14,019 bases of DNA. Origin: Gp13-AA77 sp036521995 (GTDB lineage Bacteria > Acidobacteriota > Terriglobia > UBA7540). Positions 1-8,200 of the stretch are shown here, piece by piece; positions within the stretch are counted from its first letter, which is position 1, and each line of letters starts with the position of its first letter. A program made the translations under genes and the position numbers. The DNA lies in assembly GCA_036521995.1 (NCBI GenBank), contig DATDGR010000278.1, positions 1 through 14,019 on the forward strand. The letters run 5' to 3'. The notes under the pieces were generated by a model that was given only the letters and a program-made list of their open reading frames with translations, was not told the origin of the DNA and did not search any database.

Positions 1-1
1 A

Positions 2-175
2 TTTGGCCACGATCTGGTGGTCTGGAAAGCGATTGTGGAGCAGTTGAAGGCCATCGGCTACGAGCACGTGATCAGCATCGAGCACGAATCGCCCTTCACC
101 TCGGGACGGATCGGGGTGGCGAAGAGTGCGGGAGCGTTAAGGCAGATTCTATTGAACCGGGCGGAGATTCTGTAG
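2..175 (+). CDS. Sugar phosphate isomerase/epimerase-like protein, C-terminal end (partial)
   Basis: Only the last 57 codons are present, read from base 2 to a TAG stop at 173-175; the start lies outside the window. The fragment begins FGHDLVVWKAIV and continues with GYEHVISIEHESP and a final helix ending in a leucine-rich tail. A Gly-His-Asp then Trp helix followed by a hydrophobic strand ending in S-I-E-H-E is typical of the last beta-alpha units of xylose-isomerase-like TIM barrels (sugar phosphate isomerase/epimerase family), where the Glu/His of the last strands lie near the metal site. Substrate and exact enzyme cannot be told from the fragment. It converges with the galE gene, whose stop is only 37 bases away, and no clear terminator separates them. 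The family call is fairly safe; the specific function is unknown. Confidence 0.72.
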   Translation, partial: FGHDLVVWKAIVEQLKAIGYEHVISIEHESPFTSGRIGVAKSAGALRQILLNRAEIL

Positions 176-212
176 TCGCGCTGAATTTTGCAGGCGCTAT
201 CCGAGCCGCTGG

Positions 213-1193
213 TCATGGCCGCGCCCGCTCAGCCGAGTGCCACTTCCAGGCACTTTCTACAATCGAGTCCAGCCCGGGATAATCCGCCTTCCAGCCGAGC
301 ACCTGCCGAGCCCTCGAAACCTCGGCCACGAGCGCGGGCGGATCGCCGGCTCGTCTCGGACCCTCCCTCGCCGGCACTTTTCCCTCGCAAAGCCTCCCGA
401 TGGATGCGATCACTTCCCGTACGGAATGCCCCTGTCCGGTGCCAAGGTTGAGTGCGGTGCTGGTTCCTCCCTCTGCCAGGTACTCAAGCCCCTGAACGTG
501 GGCGCGGGCCAGATCGGTGACGTGAATGTAGTCGCGGATGGCGGTGCCGTCGGGCGTGGGATAGTCCGTGCCGTAGATCTCGATGTACGGCCGTTGTCCC
601 AAGGCCGCTTGAATGGCGATCGGAATCAGGTGGCTCTCGGGATCGTGGTCTTCGCCCAGCTCGCCCTCGGGATCAGCGCCGGCGGCGTTGAAGTAGCGCA
701 GCGCCATCCAGTGCAGGCCGTAAGCTGGTTCGTAGTCGCGGAGAATTCTCTCGATCACCAGCTTCGTCTCGCCATAAGGATTCACCGGCTGCTGCGAGTG
801 ATCCTCGGAGATGGGCACCTGCTTCGGTTCGCCATAGGTGGCACACGAAGATGAGAAGACGATGTGCTTCACGTCCAACTCGACCATAGTGTCCGCGAGG
901 CGCAGGGAATTCACGACGTTGTTCCAATAGTACTTCCGCGGATTCGCCACCGACTCGCCCACCAGGGCGTCCGCGGCGAAGTGGATAACGGCCTCGATCT
1001 TGAAATCCCGAAGCGTGGCGCGAATGAATTCCTGGTTCGCCAGGTCCCCCTCCGCCAGCGGACCCCACTGCACGGCCCAACGGTGTCCGGCGCTGAAATT
1101 ATCCAGCACCACCGGCTCGTGCCCCGAATGAGATAACGCTTTCGCTGTGTGGCTGCCGATGTACCCGGCTCCGCCGGTGACGAGCACGCGCAT
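213..1193 (-). CDS. galE: UDP-glucose 4-epimerase
   Basis: A 326-residue cytosolic extended-SDR enzyme that interconverts UDP-glucose and UDP-galactose using bound NAD. The sequence opens with the Rossmann nucleotide-binding stretch MRVLVTGGAGYIGSH (residues 1-15). It then shows the catalytic segment FSSSCATYG, with the likely catalytic Ser at 116, and NPYGETK with Tyr140 and Lys144, the Tyr-x-x-x-Lys pair of the family. RYFNAAGADP (167-175) and RDYIHVTDLA (220-229) are GalE hallmarks for the substrate side. The length is close to the usual 330-340. An ATG 36 bases upstream is in frame, but the start at 1193 is preferred: it begins exactly at the Rossmann strand and has GAGGGG just upstream. 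It lies 57 bases behind galU on the same strand, so co-transcription is likely and both products would feed polysaccharide or glycoconjugate synthesis. Confidence in the assignment is high. Confidence 0.95.
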   Translation of the reverse strand: MRVLVTGGAGYIGSHTAKALSHSGHEPVVLDNFSAGHRWAVQWGPLAEGDLANQEFIRATLRDFKIEAVIHFAADALVGESVANPRKYYWNNVVNSLRLADTMVELDVKHIVFSSSCATYGEPKQVPISEDHSQQPVNPYGETKLVIERILRDYEPAYGLHWMALRYFNAAGADPEGELGEDHDPESHLIPIAIQAALGQRPYIEIYGTDYPTPDGTAIRDYIHVTDLARAHVQGLEYLAEGGTSTALNLGTGQGHSVREVIASIGRLCEGKVPAREGPRRAGDPPALVAEVSRARQVLGWKADYPGLDSIVESAWKWHSAERARP

Positions 1194-1250
1194 GTTCCCC
1201 TCAATCAAACCAGAAACTAAACCGCCCAACGTCTGCCTTCCTGGTTTTTC

Positions 1251-2129
1251 TCACAGCTTCAGCGTCTTCAGGTATTTTCGGAACGGCTTGCCGAGATCGC
1301 TGCGCTTGAGGGCCATCTCGACGGTAGCCTCGAGGAAGCCCAGCTTGTCGCCGGCATCGTAGCGCCTGCCCTCAAAGATGTAGCCGTAGATCGGCTCCTT
1401 CTTGAGCAGGCCGCGGAGCGCGTCGGTCAACTGGACCTCACCGCCGGCGCCCGGCAGCGTTACTACTAGCTCTGAAAAGAGAGCCGGCGTAAGAATGTAG
1501 CGCCCGATGATCGCGAGGTTGGACGGAGCATCTACTGGCTTCGGCTTTTCAACCATGTCTTCCACGCGGTAAACGCGGTCCGCCCACTCACGTTCAAGGA
1601 CCGGATGCCCCTTTATGATCCCGTAGCTCGAAACTGCGTCGCGCTCAACTTCCTGTATCGCGACGACGCTGTGCTTGTACTGCCCGTAGACCTCCATCAT
1701 TTGCTTAAGGCAAGGCACCTCGCTATCGATCACGTCGTCAGGCAGCAAGACGGCAAACGGCTCGTCATCCACCTCTCGGCGCGCTTGCAGGATGGCGTCA
1801 CCCAAACCTCGGGGATTCCACTGATACACGTACTCGCGGTGTGACCCCTTGTCTGCGAACCGAACCAGTGGCAGGAGGTCCTGCTTTCCCTTCTCGGTCA
1901 GCAGTTGTTCAAGGTCGTCGGACCTTTCGAAATGACCCTTAATGGAGTCCTTGCCGGCACCGATCACAAATATGATTGTCTTGATGCCGGACCGGGTAGC
2001 CTCTTCAACCGCGTACTGCACCAGAGGCTTGTCGACAATAGGGAGCATTTCCTTGGGCTGTGCCTTGGTAGCGGGCAAGAACCTGGTCCCAAGGCCCGCA
2101 ACAGGAAGAACAGCTTTTCGAATAGTCAT
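1251..2129 (-). CDS. galU: UTP-glucose-1-phosphate uridylyltransferase
   Basis: This enzyme makes UDP-glucose and pyrophosphate from UTP and glucose-1-phosphate in the cytosol, supplying the substrate for GalE and for glucan or exopolysaccharide synthesis. The N-terminus carries the nucleotidyltransferase signature AGLGTRFLPATKAQPKEMLP (residues 11-30) followed by IVDKPLVQYAVEEA. Further on are GLGDAIL, the metal-binding FAVLLPDDV strand, GGEVQLTDAL and the sugar-binding GRRYDAGDKLGFLEA near the end. The length is 292 residues, normal for bacterial GalU. A GTG two codons upstream (2133-2135) would give two extra residues, but it overlaps the likely ribosome-binding site GAGGTG, so the ATG at 2129 is preferred. 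It is 33 bases downstream of the PLD-like membrane protein gene and 57 bases upstream of galE, all on the minus strand. The assignment is secure. Confidence 0.95.
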   Translation of the reverse strand: MTIRKAVLPVAGLGTRFLPATKAQPKEMLPIVDKPLVQYAVEEATRSGIKTIIFVIGAGKDSIKGHFERSDDLEQLLTEKGKQDLLPLVRFADKGSHREYVYQWNPRGLGDAILQARREVDDEPFAVLLPDDVIDSEVPCLKQMMEVYGQYKHSVVAIQEVERDAVSSYGIIKGHPVLEREWADRVYRVEDMVEKPKPVDAPSNLAIIGRYILTPALFSELVVTLPGAGGEVQLTDALRGLLKKEPIYGYIFEGRRYDAGDKLGFLEATVEMALKRSDLGKPFRKYLKTLKL

Positions 2130-2162
2130 GCGCACCTCGGAATCCGGAGTCGCTTAGGTTCT

Positions 2163-4046
2163 TCAAAGGGAACTAGAAAGGGAAGCACGTTTCGCCACTG
2201 AGAAGGCGAACTCGAAATGGTCAACCTGAAGTTCAAATGGCCTGCGGAGAGGGTCCGAGCGCTTCTCATACAATACGGACGGCTCGCTACGGAACTCAAA
2301 GAGCGGCATGTCGGTTCCCAGTGTCCGTGGAGCGCCCCACCCCCCTCTTTTGCTTCCCAGCTTGCCATAGTTGTACGGTTCCACCAAGACATGATCGTCC
2401 GCGGCCAGCATGAAGCACACAGGCGCGGAGTCATAAAGCCTCACCTCCAGATTGCATTTCCACGGATTGTTGTCTTGCTTGTGTGCAGCCAGATCTGAAA
2501 CCCAGCCCTTGATATTGTCAATCGTTGCGCGCGTATCGATGACAAGCCTCGACTCTTGGTGCTTGTTCGACTGCTTATACTCGTCGTAACTGATGCCACG
2601 GCCCTGTGGTTGAAGCAGTCGCTCCCGGTAGGAACGATAAGTCGCCTGTTCACAGTCTGGATCAATGATAAGCGCCTTCACGTCTACTGTCCCCGCGGCA
2701 ATCAACTCGAACATCCTGTCAGCAAGTTTGCCCCCTGTAAAAAATGACTTCAGCGAAATACCCTGAACCAGCACACGTTTCTTAGCGTTCTTCAATAGCC
2801 AAGACATTCTCGTGCCTGCGTCATTCGAGCTGGCAAATATGTTTACCAGTCCAAAGTCACCGGCGCCTTGGTCTATTCCCACTGCTGCGTGATCCAAGTA
2901 ATCCGAGACGCTGATGGAAACTTCCTGGCTTTCGCGATCAGGATCCTTGCCGGAGAAATCCCAGATCAAGTCAAAGTGCTCGCCTAGCTCCTCGTGCATT
3001 GGGTAGGAACTTGAATTGGCCGCTGCCTGTCTCTCATACTGCAGTACGGGGATAGGAGTTTCGTTGAGTCTCTTCGTCCAAAAATGGTACTGTTCTACGA
3101 AGCAGACTTCATCCACATGGCATAGAAACATGATCGGAGCCAAGCGATACAGGCGGCACTGAAACGATACCTTCGTGTCGTTGACATTCTGTCCCGCCAG
3201 GCGTTCGAGTCTCTGAAGCGCTTGCGCAGCAATTTGTACATCGTTATCGAGGCGACCAACTACAGTTTGATCTCTTTGGGTTTCGGCATAAGACCGCAGT
3301 TGCGCTCCAAGGCCGGTTGGGTCGATGATGAGAACGCGTATTCGCAGACCCTGGTGACCCTTCGGCAATTGAGCATCACCCTCTATATACCTCCGAAGTA
3401 CTTGCCAAGCTTCGTTCAGTGCTGGCTCCCCTCCGAGGAGGAAGTCGTTCAGTGAGATGCCCAGGATCCTGACATCCGTATTCCTAGGGTTCTCAAGGGC
3501 GTCGGCAATAGCGCGTGCTGCTTCGCGCCGACTCGCATAAACGCTGCGAATGCAACTGCTTTGCATCGCTTCAAGAGACGACGATTGCTGTGTCAGAATG
3601 TCGTTCAATGAAGCCTTGGTCTCAGACAGCAGCTGCGCACTTCGGTCTCCGAGGCTTCTGCTCAGCTCGATCGTTGATTGCCTGAAGGCATTATCTGTTT
3701 TCCCGGAGACGTCTCTTACGATTCTGCCACTCATCTCTTCGAGCTCAGAGCGAGTCTCGTTCATAAACACGTAGCGGTCTAAGAGGTGCACAATTGTGAC
3801 AACGATGATCGAAACCAATAACTCGCTGAACCATGGGGGAAGCTCTATTCGTCGAATGCCGGCCCCGGCGAGCAGCACTAACGCAAGTATCGACGCGGCC
3901 GTGATTAAGCGGCTGAAAGCGCCGCCCTTTGTCGGGGTAGTGGGAGAGAACCCAGGCCTGGTGCCCTCTAAGAGTTCTGGTCTGCTATCCTGTAACGTCC
4001 CGGCGGTGTCGCCCTCGGAATCTGCGCGGTCGGCCTTCAACAGCAT
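2163..4046 (-). CDS. Membrane-anchored protein with duplicated PLD-like (HKD-less) domain, function unknown
   Basis: I do not recognise a named gene. The 627-residue product has a polar N-terminus, two hydrophobic segments (about 47-64 and 71-92), a helical and probably coiled-coil region (about 97-165), and then two related domains. Domain 1 (about 167-362) carries VRILGISLNDFLLGG, IRVLIIDPTG, CRLYRLAPIMF and CFVEQYHFW. Domain 2 (about 400-607) carries VLVQGISLKSFFTGG, VKALIIDPDC, VRLYDSAPVCF and VLVEPYNYG. This order recalls PLD-like sensor or effector domains, but no H-x-K-x4-D catalytic motif is visible, so catalysis is doubtful. The start at 4046 is chosen because GGGAGG sits 8 bases upstream; an in-frame ATG at 4097 lacks such support. 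By eye the gene is near 50% GC, below its neighbours, which hints at transfer. It ends 33 bases before galU. Roles such as sensing or defence are guesses. That it is a real gene is very likely. Confidence 0.85.
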   Translation of the reverse strand: MLLKADRADSEGDTAGTLQDSRPELLEGTRPGFSPTTPTKGGAFSRLITAASILALVLLAGAGIRRIELPPWFSELLVSIIVVTIVHLLDRYVFMNETRSELEEMSGRIVRDVSGKTDNAFRQSTIELSRSLGDRSAQLLSETKASLNDILTQQSSSLEAMQSSCIRSVYASRREAARAIADALENPRNTDVRILGISLNDFLLGGEPALNEAWQVLRRYIEGDAQLPKGHQGLRIRVLIIDPTGLGAQLRSYAETQRDQTVVGRLDNDVQIAAQALQRLERLAGQNVNDTKVSFQCRLYRLAPIMFLCHVDEVCFVEQYHFWTKRLNETPIPVLQYERQAAANSSSYPMHEELGEHFDLIWDFSGKDPDRESQEVSISVSDYLDHAAVGIDQGAGDFGLVNIFASSNDAGTRMSWLLKNAKKRVLVQGISLKSFFTGGKLADRMFELIAAGTVDVKALIIDPDCEQATYRSYRERLLQPQGRGISYDEYKQSNKHQESRLVIDTRATIDNIKGWVSDLAAHKQDNNPWKCNLEVRLYDSAPVCFMLAADDHVLVEPYNYGKLGSKRGGWGAPRTLGTDMPLFEFRSEPSVLYEKRSDPLRRPFELQVDHFEFAFSVAKRASLSSSL

Positions 4047-4224
4047 GTCTGGTGCCTCCCTTTCCCCTCCATGTCCCCGGGGCCGGAAACCTGGCAAAGT
4101 GAAAACGGCCTATATTACACCGATTTGAATGCTCGCGTTGCACGGCCCGGCCTACGAAGCGCGGTCAGTTTCGGCCACCGAGTCTCACTGAGCGACGGAA
4201 GCAGCACGACGCGGGGATAGGTAG
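4047..4224. other. Intergenic spacer upstream of the PLD-like gene
   Basis: This 178-base gap lies between the stop of the receiver-HATPase gene and the start of the PLD-like gene, both on the minus strand. On the minus strand it contains an AT-rich TAATATAG (bases 4107-4114) that could serve as a -10 element for the PLD-like gene, but no good -35 stands at the right distance. A short CTCACTGAG palindrome is present near 4187. No hairpin followed by a T tract is visible, so I cannot point to a terminator for the upstream gene. Confidence 0.3.
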
Positions 4225-5058
4225 TTAGTCGAGATACTTGATCAAAATGACTTCGTTTTGCGCCTCATTGTACAGCAAATCATCGACTAGCGCGCGGGCC
4301 ATCAGGATACCGAAACCGCCCGGCCGCAACCCCTTGTCGGCCCGGACCCTCTGGTGCTCGGCTGGCTGATCCGGGGGGTTACTGAGGGCCGCATGGGTGA
4401 GCGCATCGAACTGGAATCCGGAGCCTGGATCCGCAATCCGGTAGAGAATGAGGCGTGGTGTGCGGACGCAGACGATCCGGACGCGGCGGGCTGGATCGAG
4501 TTGGCCGCCCCACTCCACGGCGTTAAGCACCAGCTCATGCACCGCCTTGCTGACCTTCTCTGCCACCTCCGGCGGCGCCCCTGTCTTGATGGCGCCCAGG
4601 AAACTCTCGCTGCGCTCGGCGGCCTCAATCGTACAGGGAACCAGCAGCTCCACCCAGTTCCCCCGGGCTGAGACCACTTCAATCGGCGGGCCCTCGGGCA
4701 CAAGCTCCAGGACCTCGCGAACCAGCTCGACCAGTTGGTGCGCGTCGAGGGGCTTGGTCAGGTAGCGGCAGGCTTGCGCCTGAGCCGCGCGCAGAACCGT
4801 CTCCGGGGCGTCATCCCCCGTCATCATGATGGCTCGCGGCGGGTGTTCCAGCTCGCGGAGCCGCTCCAGCACACTGAGCCCGTCCAGACGCGGCAGCCCG
4901 ATATCCAGCAGGACAAGATCGAACCTGTCCTGCCTCAGGCGCTCCAACGCCTCCACGCCATCGGCCGCCGATTCAGCAGGAAGACCAGCCGCCGCCAGAA
5001 TGGTGCACACCAGGTTGCGCACCTGCGGATCATCCTCAACCACCAGCAGCTTGCTCAT
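4225..5058 (-). CDS. Response regulator with receiver and RsbW-like HATPase domain
   Basis: A 277-residue cytosolic signalling protein. Residues 1-120 form a receiver domain: acidic pocket E8/D9/D10, phosphoacceptor Asp52 in DLVLLDIGLP, switch Thr80 in MMTGDD and the invariant Lys102 in LTKP. Residues about 135-277 resemble the serine-kinase/anti-sigma HATPase family: N-box HELVLNAVEWGG, ATP-lid motif DPGSGF, then GGFGILMARALVDDL and a closing strand NEVILIKYL. There is no DNA-binding output domain and no histidine phosphorylation segment, so a kinase elsewhere must act on it. Its own output is probably phosphorylation or binding of an anti-anti-sigma (STAS) partner, as inferred from RsbW relatives. 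An ATG 48 bases upstream is in frame, but MSKLLVVEDD at 5058 matches the normal receiver start and AGGGTG lies close upstream. No partner phosphatase, STAS protein or sigma factor gene is in the window. Confidence 0.9.
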   Translation of the reverse strand: MSKLLVVEDDPQVRNLVCTILAAAGLPAESAADGVEALERLRQDRFDLVLLDIGLPRLDGLSVLERLRELEHPPRAIMMTGDDAPETVLRAAQAQACRYLTKPLDAHQLVELVREVLELVPEGPPIEVVSARGNWVELLVPCTIEAAERSESFLGAIKTGAPPEVAEKVSKAVHELVLNAVEWGGQLDPARRVRIVCVRTPRLILYRIADPGSGFQFDALTHAALSNPPDQPAEHQRVRADKGLRPGGFGILMARALVDDLLYNEAQNEVILIKYLD

Positions 5059-5100
5059 TCGTCGCACCCTGGGCCCGGGTCCGGCGCCGAGACCGCACCT

Positions 5101-5111
5101 ATACACTGTAT
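5101..5111. promoter_or_regulatory. Small palindrome upstream of the receiver-HATPase gene
   Basis: ATACACTGTAT is a perfect inverted repeat with arms of five bases around a central C, 43 bases before the start codon. On the minus strand it overlaps a TGTATAGG stretch that could contribute to a -10 element, with a TTGCAC about 18 bases upstream. It could be an operator or promoter part. Palindromes of this size arise by chance, so this is weak support. Confidence 0.25.
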
Positions 5112-5176
5112 CGTAAACACCCGGTGCAAGTCTGTCTCGGTAGTGGTGTCATTTGGATGCCTTTCTCTGCATACCA

Positions 5177-5203
5177 GTCATTCCCGCGAAGGCCGAAATC
5201 CGC
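5177..5203. repeat. Degenerate 'VIPAKAGIQ'-type short palindromic repeat
   Basis: GTCATTCCCGCGAAGGCCGAA and the next few bases match the widespread intergenic palindrome whose consensus begins GTCATTCCCGCGAAAGCGGG. Translated on the plus strand it reads VIPAKAEIR, a variant of the familiar spurious peptide VIPAKAGIQ; the next frame reads SHSREGRNP. The left arm is intact, while the right arm carries about two mismatches, so the hairpin is decayed. It lies in the gap between the exported-protein gene and the receiver-HATPase gene, where such elements usually sit. Confidence 0.65.
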
Positions 5204-5247
5204 ACCTCCTCGCACCTTGACCGCATACATCACGAAACGATGGATGC

Positions 5248-5264
5248 GCCACTTGAGGTGTGGC
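5248..5264 (-). terminator. Weak hairpin just past the stop of the exported repeat protein
   Basis: GCCAC and GTGGC form a five-pair stem with a seven-base loop, 9 bases downstream of the stop codon on the minus strand. There is no following T run, so a classical intrinsic terminator is not shown. It may protect the transcript end or be chance. Confidence 0.25.
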
Positions 5265-5272
5265 TGTCCGCT

Positions 5273-8200
5273 TTAGAATGTGCCCAACCCGCTCAGACCC
5301 ACGCTCTGTGGGCTCCCGCCGCCGTTGTCGACGATGGACACTTGCGCCGTGCGAGTGCCGTCTGCCGAAGGCGTAAAGGTGACAGAGATGAAACAACTCG
5401 CCCCACGGGCCACGCTCGAACCACAGGTGTTGCTCTCAATCGAAAAATCGCCGGCATTCGCTCCGATGATGCTGACGCTCCCGATGCCTAACGCGATCCC
5501 GCCCTTGTTGGTGAGGGTGATGGTCATAGGCAGGCTGGTGGAACCGACAGGCTGACTCCCGAAGTTCAGGCTCGTGGGCGAGAGCTGGACGAAGGTGCCA
5601 GTTCCCGTCAGACTCACCGACTGCGAGCTGCCGGAGGCGCTGTCGGTCACGGTAACAGCGCCGGTCAGCGTGCCTTTGTTGCCGGGGGTGAAGGTCACGG
5701 TGATGGTGCAACTCCCGCCTGCCCCAAGGCTGTTTCCGCAGTTGTTCGTCTGGGCGAAATTGCCCGTCGCGACGATGCTGGTGATGGTGAGCGTTCCGGT
5801 GCCGCTGTTGGTGAGCGTCACCTTCTGGGGCGGGCTGGTGGTAAAGACCAATTGAGCGGGAAAGGTGAGACTGGTGGGAGAAAAGGTCACCGCCGGCTGA
5901 ACCCCAGTCCCCGAGAGCGACCCCGTTTGCGGGCTGCCGCCCCCGCTGTCGGAAACGCTCAACGTCCCGCTCTGAACGCCCAAGGCAGAAGGAGTAAACG
6001 TCACCGTGATGGCGCAGCTCCCGCCTGCTCCGAGGCTGCTTCCGCAGTCGTTTGTCTGGGCAAACTGGGCGCTGGTGGTTATGGACGTGATGCTGATCGG
6101 GCCGTTCGTGCTCAGCGTCACGTTCTGGGGCGCGCTGGTTGAGCCCAGCAATACATTTCCGAGGTTGAGGCTTGAGGGCGACAGAGTGACCGCCGGCAAG
6201 ACGCCGGTGCCTGTCAGCGAGACGGTCTGGGGGCTGTTGTAGGCGTTGTCTGCGATGTTGACCGAGGCCGTTCGGCTTCCGGCGGCAGAGGGCTTGAAGA
6301 TCACGGTGATGGTGCAACTGGCGCCGGCCGTGAGTGAGGTGCCACAGTTGTTCGTCTCGCTGAAATCGTTTTCGTTGGCGCCGGTCAGGCTGATCTTGGT
6401 CAGATTAAGGGTTGTGCTACCGCTGTTCGTCAGCTTTATTTCTCGCGCAACGCTCGCAACCCCCACTGTCTCATCGCCGAAATTGAGGGTGCCGAGAGAG
6501 AGCGTCACCCCCGGCCCTACACCAGTGCCGGAAAGCGAGACGCTTTGCCCGCCGCCGTTGTCCGAAACGGTAAGCGTCCCGGTTTGAGTCCCCGAGGCGG
6601 TAGGCGTAAAGGCCACGCTGATGCTGCAAGATCCCCCCGGCGGCAGACCGGTCCCACAGGTATTCGTCTCCCCGAATTCAGCCGTGGTGGTGATGGAAGT
6701 AATGGTCAAGGTGCCGTTGGTGCTGAGGGTGACGTTTTGCGGGCGGCTGGTTGAGCCGATCAGCTGGTTAGGGTACAAGATGCTGGCGGGCGACAGAGTC
6801 ACCGTGGGCCCTGTGCCGGTCCCCGACAGAGAGACCGTTTGCGGGCTGTTCGGAGCGCCGTCCGTCAAGGTGATGGACGCGGTCCGGTTGGCGATGGCAG
6901 AAGGCGCGAACGTGATGGTGATAATGCAGGTCGCACCCACCGCCAGGGACGTGCCGCAATTATTCGTCTCCGTGAAATCGCTGCTGTTGGCTCCGCTCAC
7001 GGTTATGCCGGTGATGCTCAAAGCGCTCTGGCCGCTGTTGGAGAACGTGGCCGTCTGCGCCGCGCTGGTCGTCCCAATCACTTGGTTTCCGAAATCAAGG
7101 GTCAGCGGCCACACTTGATCGCCCGGTCCGAATTTGGTTATGAAAGAACAGGGGGACAGGTCGCCGGGGCACGCTGTTTGGAAGCTCCCCGGCGTGACCG
7201 GAAAGCTGTTGACGGCAAATCCGGTCACGTAAGCATTACCGGAAGAATCCAAAGCTAATCCTATACCTCCACTGTCCTCTTGAGGTCCTATATACGTGGA
7301 ATAGACCAGCGAGGTGCCGCCGGGATTTACCACAGTGAAGTAAACGCATTCACCGCCCGCATTTGTGGTCTGAAAAGCCCCGGGAGTGGTGGGGAAATTG
7401 GTCGACTGAGCAAGGCCTGTCAAGTAGGCCTGGCCGGCGCTATCGACGGCGATGCTCTCCACGCCCTCCGGAAAGTCGTCGCTGCTACCGCCCAGATAGC
7501 TGGAGTAGAGCAAGGCAGAGCCTTCGGGATTGAACTTGGTCACAAAGACATTCTCGCCGCAAGTCCCCGTGCCACCGCATTGGGCTTGAAAGGCTCCCGG
7601 CGTGACCGGAAAGTCTGTTGAGCTTGTCGTGCCGGTCACGTACGCGTCCCCTGTGCTGTCAACGGCTACGCCATTCCCGCTGTTATAGCTCGACCCGCCG
7701 AGGAAGGTCGAGTAGACCAAAGCCGAGCCGCTCGGATTGAGCTTGGTCACGAATGCGTATCCGTTAACGCAGCTGTTACAGGTTGTCTGGAACGCGCCGG
7801 GCGTCGTAGGAAAGTTGCTGGAGGCGGTATAGCCGGTCACATAAGCATTCCCCGGAGTGTCAAGCGCCAGGCCACTTCCGTCGTTGTAGCTGCTACCACC
7901 CAGAAAGGTCGAATAGACCAGGGCGGAGCCAGCGGGATTGAATTTGCTTACAAATGCGTCGTAGTAGTTGCTGCCGCTGCCGCAGGCATTGCAGACGGTA
8001 TCGAACGCTCCGGGGGTTGTGGGGAAATCGCTTGAGCTGGTGCTGCCGCTCACATAGGCATCGCCCGAGGCGTCGACGGCGACGCTCTGACCGTAATTGT
8101 CACTGCTCCCGCCAAGAAAGGTCGAGTACACGAGCGCCGAACCGCTAGGGTTGAGCTTCGTCACGTAAGCATTGAACGAGTTGGTCGCAGGGTTGCAGCT

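Noticed and set aside
237..854. A 205-codon plus-strand frame opposite galE
   Set aside because: It is antisense to a clear galE, and its product has no recognisable domain. Long opposite-strand frames are common in GC-rich DNA.
2133..2135. GTG as the start of galU
   Set aside because: It overlaps the likely ribosome-binding site GAGGTG that serves the ATG at 2129.
5436..6317. A 293-codon His/Arg-rich minus-strand frame within the ASH array
   Set aside because: Its repeats follow the ASH DNA repeats in a shifted frame, so it is an artefact of the true gene.
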